A stretch of 64,000 nt of DNA from an uncultured Geobacteraceae bacterium (GTDB lineage: Bacteria > Desulfobacterota > Desulfuromonadia > Geobacterales > Pseudopelobacteraceae), in contig CAIUSO010000054.1 of the NCBI GenBank assembly GCA_903901875.1, positions 21,081 through 85,080 on the forward strand, written 5' to 3'. The translations under genes were made by a program, and so were the position numbers. Shown here piece by piece: positions 36,706 through 42,843 of this stretch. The notes beneath the pieces are model-generated. The model was not told the origin of the DNA and searched no databases. It saw only the letters and a list, made by a program, of their open reading frames with translations. The first letter of the stretch is position 1. Every line of letters starts with the position of its first letter.

Positions 36706-36825
36706 AAACTGAATATTAAACACGTTGGCTAGAACGTGGATTACCGAGTGGGTGATAGCGGGAAACCGCTTAACCTGAAAGACCGTTAGGAGTGCTAGCC
36801 CACTTTTAGCGGTCTTTCTATTTCC
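36706..36825 (+). ncRNA. Structured leader or small RNA with complementary hairpin loops
   Basis: Starting about seven bases behind the promoter, three hairpins are seen. H1 is CACGTT/AACGTG (36721-36738) with loop GGCTAG. H2 is AGCGG/CCGCT (36757-36770) with a GAAA tetraloop. H3 (36777-36818) is an 18-bp stem with wobble pairs, GAAAGACCG at its base and loop CTAGCC. The H1 and H3 loops are perfect reverse complements and could kiss. H3 is followed by a weak U-rich CTATTT, so the RNA may end there or continue into the initiator gene as a leader. A further 6-bp hairpin lies at 36825-36842. No known RNA class was recognised. Confidence 0.55.
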
Positions 36826-36858
36826 AACCGGGACGGCGGTTGACCGGGAGGGTTCAGA

Positions 36859-37596
36859 GTGGACAGAGGATACATAAAACTTTGGAGGTGCATTAGGGAA
36901 AATCATTTCTGGCATGATCGACCTTTTGACAGGTGCAGAGCATGGATTGATTTACTTATGTTGGCAAATCATTCTGAAGGGGTATTGAGATCAAGAGGCA
37001 TATCAACAACTATTCTTCGTGGTCAGGTCGGGTGGTCGGAAGTTGCTCTTGCTGAAAAATGGGGATGGAGCCGGGGCAAGGTCAGGAGGTTCTTGAAAGA
37101 CCTCCGAGAACAGGGACAAATAGAACAGCAAAATAATAACGTAACCAGTTTAATTACAATAACTAATTATCACATATATCAATCAGACGGTACAGCAGAC
37201 GGTACAGCAGACGGTACAGCAGACGGACAGCAGACGGACAGCAAACAGTACCCTAAGAAGAATAATAAGAATGAAAAGAATAATAAGAATGAAAATAGTT
37301 TGTCTGCTGATGAAGTCGAAAAGGCTTTTGAATGGTGTTGGAAAAAATACCCCATGTCTGACGGTAATAAAATCAAGGCACTCGCTAAGTTTCAAAAAGC
37401 CGTGAAGGTTAAAGAGGATTTCCACCGATGGAGAGCAGCCTTTGACGCTTACATGGAAAGCGTAGAGGAAAGAAGAATTACCTTTCCCGGCTTGAGTTAC
37501 CAGAACAGACAAACATTCTTCAATAATTGGGAAGGTCTTGTCCCTGATAATTGGCGGGATTGGATACCGGAGGCAACTAATGCAGCCACCGAATAA
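36859..37596 (+). CDS. Replication initiator / replisome organiser (winged-helix)
   Basis: The start is GTG at 36859 behind GGGAGG. The 245-residue product begins DRGYIKLWRCIRENHFW and has a winged-helix domain typical of phage replisome organisers (ILRGQVGWSEVALAEKWGWS, then KVRRFLKDL). A central linker is built of ADGT repeats and Lys/Asn-rich stretches. The C-terminal domain EVEKAFEWCWKKYPMSDGNK resembles DnaD/DnaT-like loaders. It precedes a helicase and a zinc-finger primase-like gene, as expected of an initiator. The DNA encoding the linker contains iterons. Confidence 0.72.
   Translation: MDRGYIKLWRCIRENHFWHDRPFDRCRAWIDLLMLANHSEGVLRSRGISTTILRGQVGWSEVALAEKWGWSRGKVRRFLKDLREQGQIEQQNNNVTSLITITNYHIYQSDGTADGTADGTADGQQTDSKQYPKKNNKNEKNNKNENSLSADEVEKAFEWCWKKYPMSDGNKIKALAKFQKAVKVKEDFHRWRAAFDAYMESVEERRITFPGLSYQNRQTFFNNWEGLVPDNWRDWIPEATNAATE
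37184..37300 (+). repeat. Iterons and AT-rich stretch inside the initiator gene (putative origin)
   Basis: Three exact 12-base copies of CAGACGGTACAG (37184-37219) are followed by two 11-base copies CAGACGGACAG (37220-37241). Twelve bases on, 37254-37300 contains 39 A/T in 47 bases with no C on this strand. Iterons plus an AT-rich unwinding tract inside the initiator gene is the plan of the lambda origin in gene O. Confidence 0.6.
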
Positions 37597-38512
37597 GAAA
37601 GGCCCATTCAAGCCAATGCTTTCACACATAACGGACTTTAACGGAAGATCGGAAAAATATACCGCTTATGTGAAGAAGGTTGAACAGAGCCGATTCACAA
37701 CCGGATTCGATATTGTTGACAAAGACATCCGGGGCATTGCAGCCGGTGAAATGATGATTATTTCCGCTTATTCCGGCACGTTCAAGAGTGCTTATCTGCA
37801 AAATATCCTGATGGGTTATTCATCCAGAAGCGGCCTTTATTCCCTGTTCTTCTCTCTGGAAATGCCGAATGAAAAAGTTTACGAGCGGGAAATGCAGATT
37901 GCCAACAGCATCACCAGCAAGGAAGTTGAACACCGTGCGCTGAATGTTCACCAAAGGACGCTTGACCAGTTGAATAAATGCCGGACAAGCGGAGCAAGTA
38001 AAGTGCTGACGGTTGAACGGCCAAAGCTGACACTTGAGCATATTGCTGAATATATCGAACTGGCAAAGGTCAAATATGAGCTTGGAGTAGTCGGCATTGA
38101 CTATCTTGGCTTGATGAAAGGCGGGGCCGGTAGATCATCGGCAGACCTTACCGAGGATTTGAGCAATGGCGCGAAAGAGCTTGCCAAGGAAGCAAACCTT
38201 CCTGTGATCCTGCTGACTCAGATCAACAGAGCGGCAGCAAGGGCGCAATCCGATGAAGGCTCAGAAATTGAGCTGCATCACCTGAAGTATGGCGGAGAAG
38301 CCGGGGCCGATATTGTCCTGGGCTTATACCGGGATCAGGAAGAATCTCTTGTGCTGAAGATACTCAAGAACCGGGGCGGGGTTATCAATAAGCGATACAA
38401 AGCGGAGATTATACCCCATGCCATGAGGTTTGAAGGTTTCAGCGACTATATACCGCCTCCGAAGAAGCGGGGAGGGTACAAGAAGCAGCAGCAAGACGAC
38501 TTGCCAATATGA
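37580..38512 (+). CDS. DnaB-like replicative helicase ATPase
   Basis: The start at 37580 follows GGAGG. The product has 310 residues. It matches the RecA-like C-terminal domain of DnaB: FTTGFDIVDKDIRGIAAGEM, Walker A region ISAYSGTFKSAY (residues 61-72), YSLFFSLEMPNEKVYERE, Walker B GVVGIDYLGLM, and LLTQINRAAARAQ. The N-terminal DnaG-interacting domain is missing. The P-loop is unusual, with AYSGTFKS in place of G-x4-G-K-S. It overlaps the next gene by ATGA. Confidence 0.85.
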   Translation: MQPPNKKGPFKPMLSHITDFNGRSEKYTAYVKKVEQSRFTTGFDIVDKDIRGIAAGEMMIISAYSGTFKSAYLQNILMGYSSRSGLYSLFFSLEMPNEKVYEREMQIANSITSKEVEHRALNVHQRTLDQLNKCRTSGASKVLTVERPKLTLEHIAEYIELAKVKYELGVVGIDYLGLMKGGAGRSSADLTEDLSNGAKELAKEANLPVILLTQINRAAARAQSDEGSEIELHHLKYGGEAGADIVLGLYRDQEESLVLKILKNRGGVINKRYKAEIIPHAMRFEGFSDYIPPPKKRGGYKKQQQDDLPI

Positions 38513-38973
38513 AGCCGTGGCAGATCAAGAAACATGCTGAAGAGTTTGGTATTTATCTCAAGGCCGCTTGTGAAATGAGAATACGATACTTGCTGCAAGT
38601 GATTGACCTGTGGCCGGGGTACATTGAAAACGGCGGGAAAGTACCGGAGCTTGGAGAATGGGAAGCGTTCGACCAGTTGACCGCAATAAAACAGTTTGAA
38701 GCACGGCAGAAAAGACCACTCCGGGAAGATCGGATAACAGAAGAGATGATACAGGCTGCGAAGGATACACCGATTGAATCACTGATTACCTTTGACCGTA
38801 CCGGAAAGGCACTGGCTTTCTGCCATGCTGATAAATCCCCTTCCCTTTCTTGGAACCGGAAGGGCAACAAGGCACACTGTTTCCCATGCGGTAAGAGCTT
38901 CAATGCTGTTGATGTGCTGATTCACAGAGATGGAATGACGTTTATTGATGCTGTAAAGGAGTTGGCAAGATGA
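38509..38973 (+). CDS. CHC2 zinc-finger protein (primase N-terminal type)
   Basis: In this 154-residue protein residues 100-152 hold the DnaG-type zinc finger: FCHADKSPSLSW with Cys105/His106, HCFPCGKSFNAVDVL with Cys124 and Cys127, and the helix DAVKELAR. The first about 80 residues are helical and unidentified. There is no TOPRIM catalytic domain, so it cannot prime by itself. It may guide the host primase or bind ssDNA next to the helicase. It overlaps both neighbours by ATGA. Confidence 0.8.
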   Translation: MKPWQIKKHAEEFGIYLKAACEMRIRYLLQVIDLWPGYIENGGKVPELGEWEAFDQLTAIKQFEARQKRPLREDRITEEMIQAAKDTPIESLITFDRTGKALAFCHADKSPSLSWNRKGNKAHCFPCGKSFNAVDVLIHRDGMTFIDAVKELAR

Positions 38974-39149
38974 AATCAAAAGCAGAAATCATCAAAGAAT
39001 TACGCTATCTGTTAAAACGCATGATTAAGTGTGGTGTAAATATGTATTACTACGGGGGATTTAACCATATCGCAGAACATGGTATGCAGATGATCGGAGC
39101 CGGACTTATTGCAAAAGATTGGGCGGATCAGTGGGAGGCCGAACCGTGA
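38970..39149 (+). CDS. Small phage protein, 59 residues
   Basis: The ATG overlaps the stop of the zinc-finger gene, and the frame reads MKSKAEIIKELRYLLKRMIK, then MYYYGGFNHIAEHGMQM, to TGA. The stop overlaps the next GTG. Coupled overlaps on both sides support it as a real gene. It is helical and basic, with no known family. Confidence 0.55.
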   Translation: MKSKAEIIKELRYLLKRMIKCGVNMYYYGGFNHIAEHGMQMIGAGLIAKDWADQWEAEP

Positions 39150-39460
39150 AAATGCCAAGACCTGTTCCCTGTAATGGCTGCACCCTCTGCTGTCACCATG
39201 ATGCTATCAGAATACTCCCGGCTGATGATGCGTCATTGTACCAAACTGTACCGCATGAACATTACCCCGGCCATTTGATGCTGGACCATAAGCAGAACGG
39301 AGATTGCGTGTACCTGGGGGATGCTGGTTGCACGATACATGACCATTCTCCGCAACAGTGCCGGGAGATGGATTGCAGAAATTTGAAATCAATACCAAAG
39401 AAAAATGCCAAGAAAATGAGAATATTGAAAGTCTGGAATAAAGGGAGGTCAATGGTATGA
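39146..39460 (+). CDS. YkgJ-type CxxCxxCC metal-binding protein
   Basis: The start is taken as GTG at 39146 (overlapping the previous stop, seven bases after GGGAGG); the ATG at 39152 is also possible. The product, about 104 residues, has PCNGCTLCCHHDAIRI near the N-terminus and GDCVYLGDAGCTIHDHSPQQC later. These are the cysteine spacings of the YkgJ family (PF03692), thought to bind zinc or an iron-sulfur centre. No phage role is known to me. Confidence 0.72.
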   Translation: MKMPRPVPCNGCTLCCHHDAIRILPADDASLYQTVPHEHYPGHLMLDHKQNGDCVYLGDAGCTIHDHSPQQCREMDCRNLKSIPKKNAKKMRILKVWNKGRSMV

Positions 39461-39588
39461 AATTAGTTATCACGGTTGAGATACCCGAAGATTATACAGA
39501 CGTCCACCCGGATATAATCGTTGATGACTTACTGAGGGACGTTGACCGTAGTTACTGGATTGTTGAAAATGTAGAGGTAGAACCGTGA
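39457..39588 (+). CDS. Small acidic phage protein, 43 residues
   Basis: The ATG overlaps the upstream stop (ATGA) behind GGGAGG and AATGGT. The product MKLVITVEIPEDYTDVHPD... is acidic and beta-like, and its stop overlaps the next GTG. Tight coupling supports it; function is unknown. Confidence 0.5.
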   Translation: MKLVITVEIPEDYTDVHPDIIVDDLLRDVDRSYWIVENVEVEP

Positions 39589-39857
39589 TTATTATCAAGT
39601 GGCAAGATAAGAGCATGACCGCCCCGAACTGGTTTGACTTCCCGGTTTCGAATATTGCACACATGCCGTTGTCTCATGCCGTGGCTCTCTTCTCTGGCAA
39701 GATTCCAGTAATCATCAAGGAAGGGGCGCAATATATCGTCAATACTGCTGAACTTCTGGCAAGCTATAAGAAGAAAGGAAGCAGGGTGATGATGATCGGT
39801 GACGTTGATACCGCTCGGATGAATCAAAAACTGTCAGTTTCGGGTTTTGTTTCGTGA
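39585..39857 (+). CDS. Phage protein of unknown function
   Basis: A 90-residue product from a GTG start overlapping the preceding stop. It reads MIIIKWQDKSMTAPNWFDFP and later IIKEGAQYIVNTAELLASYKK. No motif or membrane segment is recognised. Two bases of the stop precede a region with an operator-like dyad at 39863-39877. Confidence 0.5.
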   Translation: MIIIKWQDKSMTAPNWFDFPVSNIAHMPLSHAVALFSGKIPVIIKEGAQYIVNTAELLASYKKKGSRVMMIGDVDTARMNQKLSVSGFVS

Positions 39858-39862
39858 AGTGT

Positions 39863-39877
39863 TTCAGCAAGGCTGAT
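39863..39877. promoter_or_regulatory. Operator-like dyad G (one mismatch)
   Basis: TTCAG-CAAGG-CTGAT lies six bases after a stop codon at the beginning of a 147-base gap that otherwise contains only an 8-codon frame. Confidence 0.4.
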
Positions 39878-40004
39878 TATTTATTCAGAACCATAAGCGG
39901 AAGCCATCGGAATCCATTCAGGAGCTAATTACAATAATGAAGGCATACCGTGATAAGGGGTAATGCGAGTTATGGCCTCAGAAACGAAATTTGAAAGGAG
40001 GCTT

Positions 40005-40157
40005 ATGTTGACAAATGACCAAAAAGAGGCAAGAGCCGAAAGAGTGTCAATAATGAGAGCTGAAAATGTACCTGATGAATTCATCCAGCAAGTTTTAAAC
40101 AATTACCCAGAGCTGTACGGCCATAGTGCCGAAATCATAGAGGAGGTAGCACAATGA
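40005..40157 (+). CDS. Small phage protein, 50 residues
   Basis: AAAGGAGG at 39994-40001 supports the ATG at 40005 (MLTNDQKEARAERVSIMRAE...). An in-frame ATG at 39963 would encode this ribosome site as part of the protein. It is a helical charged protein with FIQQVLNNYPELYG near the end. It overlaps the histone-like gene by ATGA. No family is recognised. Confidence 0.55.
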   Translation: MLTNDQKEARAERVSIMRAENVPDEFIQQVLNNYPELYGHSAEIIEEVAQ

Positions 40158-40330
40158 ACAAGTTTGAAGAAATCAAGAAGGTAATCGAAGAGGCAGAGAA
40201 GGACGCAGCCAAGTTTTACAGCGGCAACAGCAAGGCAGCAGGGACCAGAGTCCGGGCGGCACTGCTGAAGATCAAGGAACTGGCCCACGAAGGTCGGAAA
40301 GAAATCACAGAGCTGAAAGGGGGTGAATAG
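40154..40330 (+). CDS. Histone H1-like (Hc1-type) DNA-binding protein
   Basis: The 58-residue product MNKFEEIKKVIEEAEKDAAK, then FYSGNSKAAGTRVRAALLKI, matches the conserved N-terminal core of Hc1-type histone-H1-like proteins of bacteria, which bind DNA and condense the nucleoid. The usual Lys/Ala/Pro-rich tail of chlamydial Hc1 is absent. The start overlaps the upstream stop, and the stop (TAG) overlaps the GTG of the next gene. In a phage it could package or protect DNA or alter host nucleoid structure. Confidence 0.72.
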   Translation: MNKFEEIKKVIEEAEKDAAKFYSGNSKAAGTRVRAALLKIKELAHEGRKEITELKGGE

Positions 40331-40836
40331 TGGAAGAGTTGAATTTATACCATTGCCATAAACGAGTCAGAGCCGGACTGATTACCGGTATAAGCCCGTT
40401 AAATACAGATGGATCAGCAGAGCTGTACATTTTTGAGTCTGGAAAGGTTTACCCTGTTGACGCTGCTTGGCTGGCAAGAAATCCCAAACTTGCCGTTGGC
40501 GGGTACTTCGTTGTGTATGTTGACAATCAGGATCAGTACACATCCTATTCACCGGCTGAACCGTTTGAAAGCGGTTATACTCTGTCTGGCAATATGAATT
40601 TCGGTGGTGCTATCGAAGCAATGAAGCAGGGCAGCAAGGTTGCTCGAAAGGGCTGGAACGGGAAAGGGATATTTATTCAGATACAGTTTCCCGATGAACA
40701 CAGCAAAATGACATCCCCATACATTTACATCAACACAACCGGATTGCAGACAGATAACCCCGATGCTCCAAAAAGCCTTGTACCGTGGCTTGCTTCTCAA
40801 ACTGATATGTTAGCTGAAGATTGGGAAATTGTCTAA
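40330..40836 (+). CDS. DUF2829/Tad2-like protein with N-terminal extra domain
   Basis: The 168-residue product starts at GTG 40330. Residues 89-168 read MNFGGAIEAMKQGSKVARKG, then WNGKGIFIQIQFPD and a C-terminal SQTDMLAEDWEIV, the DUF2829 pattern. Characterised DUF2829 proteins (Tad2) bind and sequester the cyclic signal of Thoeris defence. The first 85 residues (YPVDAAWLARNPKLAVGGYF) are a separate beta-rich domain that I have seen only joined to phage proteins of this type. It is the last gene before a terminator. The inhibitory role is inferred from the family. Confidence 0.78.
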   Translation: MEELNLYHCHKRVRAGLITGISPLNTDGSAELYIFESGKVYPVDAAWLARNPKLAVGGYFVVYVDNQDQYTSYSPAEPFESGYTLSGNMNFGGAIEAMKQGSKVARKGWNGKGIFIQIQFPDEHSKMTSPYIYINTTGLQTDNPDAPKSLVPWLASQTDMLAEDWEIV

Positions 40837-40849
40837 GCAGGAAAAGAAA

Positions 40850-40880
40850 AAGCCCTTCCAGATCGGAGGGGCTTTTTTGT
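40850..40880 (+). terminator. Rho-independent terminator after the Tad2-like gene
   Basis: AAGCCCTTCC (40850-40859) pairs with GGAGGGGCTT (40865-40874), with one G-U pair, around a 5-base loop, followed by TTTT. It closes the rightward early transcript before a leftward gene island; the A-rich left flank allows it to work in both directions. Confidence 0.85.
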
Positions 40881-40887
40881 TGGCAGG

Positions 40888-41016
40888 TTATTTATTCCAG
40901 GCTCTTGATTTACATTCTGGGCAGGCTTTCGGGTGATCCTTTCGTGGTGTCCATGTGTACATACATTTCTTGCAGAGACAGATTAACTCCGGTGGTGTTG
41001 TCAGTTCCTTTTTCAT
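40888..41016 (-). CDS. Small zinc-ribbon protein, 42 residues
   Basis: Behind GAGGAGG, the ATG at 41016 encodes MKKELTTPPELICLCKKCMY, then ACPECKSRAWNK. Cys13/Cys15/Cys18 and Cys32/Cys35 make a compact zinc ribbon. It overlaps the upstream gene by ATGA and is last of the leftward island. Confidence 0.65.
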   Translation of the reverse strand: MKKELTTPPELICLCKKCMYTWTPRKDHPKACPECKSRAWNK

Positions 41017-41207
41017 TTTGATTCCTCCTCGTAGTGTGACCGTGCCGTGATGTAGCATTCTAAAAAGTTAATTCCCTGTTGTTCGCATAAGTGGTGAAGA
41101 TCGGTAAGAACGTCAATGATGCATTCTTCAAGATCCTCGTTGCAGGCGTAATCGTCTATATATTCATAGACTCTATCGGCCCGTTGTTCGTTTGTTGGCT
41201 GGTTCAT
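41013..41207 (-). CDS. Small acidic protein of the leftward island
   Basis: A 64-residue protein with MNQPTNEQRADRVYEYIDDY and LEECIIDVLTDLHHLCEQQG, acidic and helical. It overlaps both neighbours by ATGA. It has the look of short phage proteins that bind host targets, but no family or partner is recognised. Confidence 0.55.
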   Translation of the reverse strand: MNQPTNEQRADRVYEYIDDYACNEDLEECIIDVLTDLHHLCEQQGINFLECYITARSHYEEESK

Positions 41208-41416
41208 ATATCCCCCTTCGCTACAGGTATCACCTTTGCACAGTTCGCATACATTTCGGATTTTGGGCCGGTGATATGGTGAGCAAAAGTAATATTACCC
41301 TCATGCCTTTTGATTTGGATCATATTACCGCTGTAATCAACTGCGAATGTCCCGATAGGCAAAGAGTCAATTGTTACCGCTCTGTTTTCCCATTGTGAAT
41401 ACTGCTCTCTGTCCAT
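41204..41416 (-). CDS. Small protein of the leftward island
   Basis: A 70-residue product (MDREQYSQWENRAVTIDSLP, GTFAVDYSGNMIQIKRHEGN) with predicted beta structure. GGAGGAA lies before the ATG, two bases after the stop of the interrupted gene, and the stop overlaps the next start. Function unknown. Confidence 0.55.
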   Translation of the reverse strand: MDREQYSQWENRAVTIDSLPIGTFAVDYSGNMIQIKRHEGNITFAHHITGPKSEMYANCAKVIPVAKGDI

Positions 41417-41417
41417 T

Positions 41418-41777
41418 TCAGTATTCCTCCATCAGTTCAGCCGGATACCGTTTTATAACAGCTTCAGGGAAATAGTCTTTGACGATGTCCAGGGCTTCGC
41501 TGTCATCCCCGGTATATCCACATTAATGATTACCGAACTCGTAATTATAAACGTCTTGAGGGTCACAGTTGGCAATGATCCGCTGTCTGAGTTGTGCCAG
41601 TTCTTCCATAAACAGCGTGATACCTTCATCCGTACCGTACAGGCCATGGTTTGCAGATAAAACCTTGGCCCCTTCTGGAATACTCTTTGCTTTCCCCTCT
41701 TCAAACTGCTGGTTGCCGAATGCAAAGAAACACTCTTTCATTGATGGATTAAATTGTTTAGCCTCTGAGTATTTCAT
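41418..41777 (-). pseudogene. Conserved phage protein interrupted by one in-frame TAA
   Basis: The frame from ATG 41777 reads MKYSEAKQFNPSMKECFFAF, LYGTDEGITLFMEELA and CDPQDVYNYEFGNH, then TAA at 41525-41523. It continues in frame with CGYTGDDSEALDIVKDYFPE to a TGA at 41420-41418, two bases before the next ATG. I recall homologous phage proteins with an uninterrupted NHECGYTGDD run, so TAA replaces a glutamate codon GAA. The downstream 34 codons keep protein-like content and correct spacing to the next gene. The change is therefore recent, or the stop is read through. Confidence 0.65.
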
Positions 41778-41998
41778 GGTCTGGCCTCCTCTGCGTATTC
41801 CAGCCCGTCAGCAATTTCCTGAAGCTGGTCAGTGTATCCCTGATATTCATCACCCTTTTCTGATTCCTGCCACTTCTCTGATTTTTCGCTGTAATAATCT
41901 TCCCGCTCCTGAACTATGTCAGCGAGTTCCATTTGTGCGGAGCTTAAAGCGTCCAGTATTCGGTTGATTCTCTTGTTCATGCTCTCAGGCTTTTTCAT
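41774..41998 (-). CDS. Small coiled-coil protein of the leftward island
   Basis: The ATG at 41998, behind GGAGGT, gives 74 residues (MKKPESMNKRINRILDALSS...). Long charged helices are rich in Glu/Gln/Tyr (VQEREDYYSEKSEKWQESEK). A start at 42055 would overlap an upstream peptide gene and is not preferred. The stop overlaps the next ATG (ATGA). Function unknown. Confidence 0.55.
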   Translation of the reverse strand: MKKPESMNKRINRILDALSSAQMELADIVQEREDYYSEKSEKWQESEKGDEYQGYTDQLQEIADGLEYAEEARP

Positions 41999-42002
41999 TG
42001 TC

Positions 42003-42074
42003 TTACCTCCCTTTGATTGTTTCGTAGATTGACCAGCACAGGCACAACAGGCCACCGATAGTTAATAACTCCAT
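42003..42074 (-). CDS. Possible 23-residue membrane peptide
   Basis: The frame MELLTIGGLLCLCWSIYETIKGR starts inside the last codons of the upstream gene and is one short hydrophobic helix with a positive end. Position in a string of overlapping genes supports it, but so short a frame may be chance. Confidence 0.35.
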   Translation of the reverse strand: MELLTIGGLLCLCWSIYETIKGR

Positions 42075-42172
42075 TGCATTACCGCCCTTCCCGCCCTGGT
42101 GATCCGGGTGATCTTGTACCCTCTGGACATGAGCAAGTACATTGTGACTGATTCGTATTCTACCTCGATCAT
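42062..42172 (-). CDS. Small basic protein, 36 residues
   Basis: The ATG at 42172 follows CAGGAGG, and the product MIEVEYESVTMYLLMSRGYK... ends in basic residues. An alternative start at 42250 lies inside the upstream gene. An operator-like dyad (42195-42209) sits just upstream. No family is recognised. Confidence 0.5.
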   Translation of the reverse strand: MIEVEYESVTMYLLMSRGYKITRITRAGRAVMQWSY

Positions 42173-42194
42173 GGCTGTACCTCCTGAAAGTTTA

Positions 42195-42209
42195 TTCAGC
42201 GACTCTGAA
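42195..42209. promoter_or_regulatory. Perfect operator-like dyad H
   Basis: TTCAG-CGACT-CTGAA touches the stop codon of the upstream gene and fills most of the 37-base gap before the next ribosome site in the leftward island. Confidence 0.6.
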
Positions 42210-42422
42210 TTAGTGGACGTGATTAGGCAGATCAACAACCGTATAACCAAGTTGACGCATTGACTTTGCTACCTTTTGCACCTGTTGGTATGTCATGTTA
42301 TCGGTTAGATACTTGCGAGGGTAAGCGGTGCGGATATAATACCGCTTGCTTGTTTTCAATGCTTCATCTGTGATTGTGTCTTTACGGATTTCATAGGTTA
42401 CATCATCAATTTGGACGTTCAT
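42210..42422 (-). CDS. Small protein of the leftward island
   Basis: A 70-residue protein (MNVQIDDVTYEIRKDTITDE..., then YQQVQKVAKSMRQLGYTVVD) with an AAGGGGGAG site before the ATG. A beta hairpin followed by helices is likely. No family is recognised. Confidence 0.55.
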   Translation of the reverse strand: MNVQIDDVTYEIRKDTITDEALKTSKRYYIRTAYPRKYLTDNMTYQQVQKVAKSMRQLGYTVVDLPNHVH

Positions 42423-42467
42423 AACTCCCCCTTAAAGCCGGATAACGCCCCGGCTGGCGGTAAGTAG

Positions 42468-42689
42468 TTAAGCCTCAGTGCCACCGTAGATATACTGCCC
42501 ATTCATTCCGGGCTTACCTGCATAGTAATGCAGCTCCCCATACTGCTTATCAATGAACAGTGTCCCACCCTGCCCTTTAACCGTTTTGTACTTGGTTGGT
42601 ATAAAATCAATGCCGTCTGATTCATCCAGTGAATAATCGTTGCACACGTCATAAAGTACCTGCATTACCCCACCAACCAAGATCAACAT
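42468..42689 (-). CDS. First gene of the leftward island, unknown function
   Basis: A 73-residue product starting at 42689 behind AAGGGGGAA (MLILVGGVMQVLYDVCNDYS...), with a hydrophobic first 15 residues, then GGTLFIDKQYGELHYYAGKP. It is the first gene downstream of the leftward promoter in an operator-rich divergent region, so its expression and that of the following small genes should respond to the same regulator. Confidence 0.55.
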   Translation of the reverse strand: MLILVGGVMQVLYDVCNDYSLDESDGIDFIPTKYKTVKGQGGTLFIDKQYGELHYYAGKPGMNGQYIYGGTEA

Positions 42690-42843
42690 AATTTCCCCCT
42701 TTTTCTTCAGTGTGTCTGAACCGTTGTTCAGTATGTCTGATTATTACTATTATCATTATTACTATGTCAAGCGAATAATTCATCGACTCTGAAAATAAAT
42801 TCAGCTACTCTGACGCATCCAGTAAACAAGGGGGTTCACAACA
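42690..42843. promoter_or_regulatory. Divergent control region with four operator-like dyads
   Basis: Dyads lie at 42706-42720 (perfect), 42727-42741 (CTGAT), 42779-42793 (TTCAT) and 42800-42814 (CTGAC). Within each pair the centres are 21 bases apart, two helical turns. On the minus strand TTGACA (42770-42765) and TAATAA (42746-42741) are 18 bases apart, with one dyad at the start site and one just upstream of the -35. An AT-only-like stretch of ATTATT/ACTATT units fills the middle. Confidence 0.6.

Noticed and set aside
36741..36790. Possible hammerhead-type ribozyme core around GAAA
   Set aside because: GAAA occurs as a tetraloop and the required CTGATGA-type core is absent.
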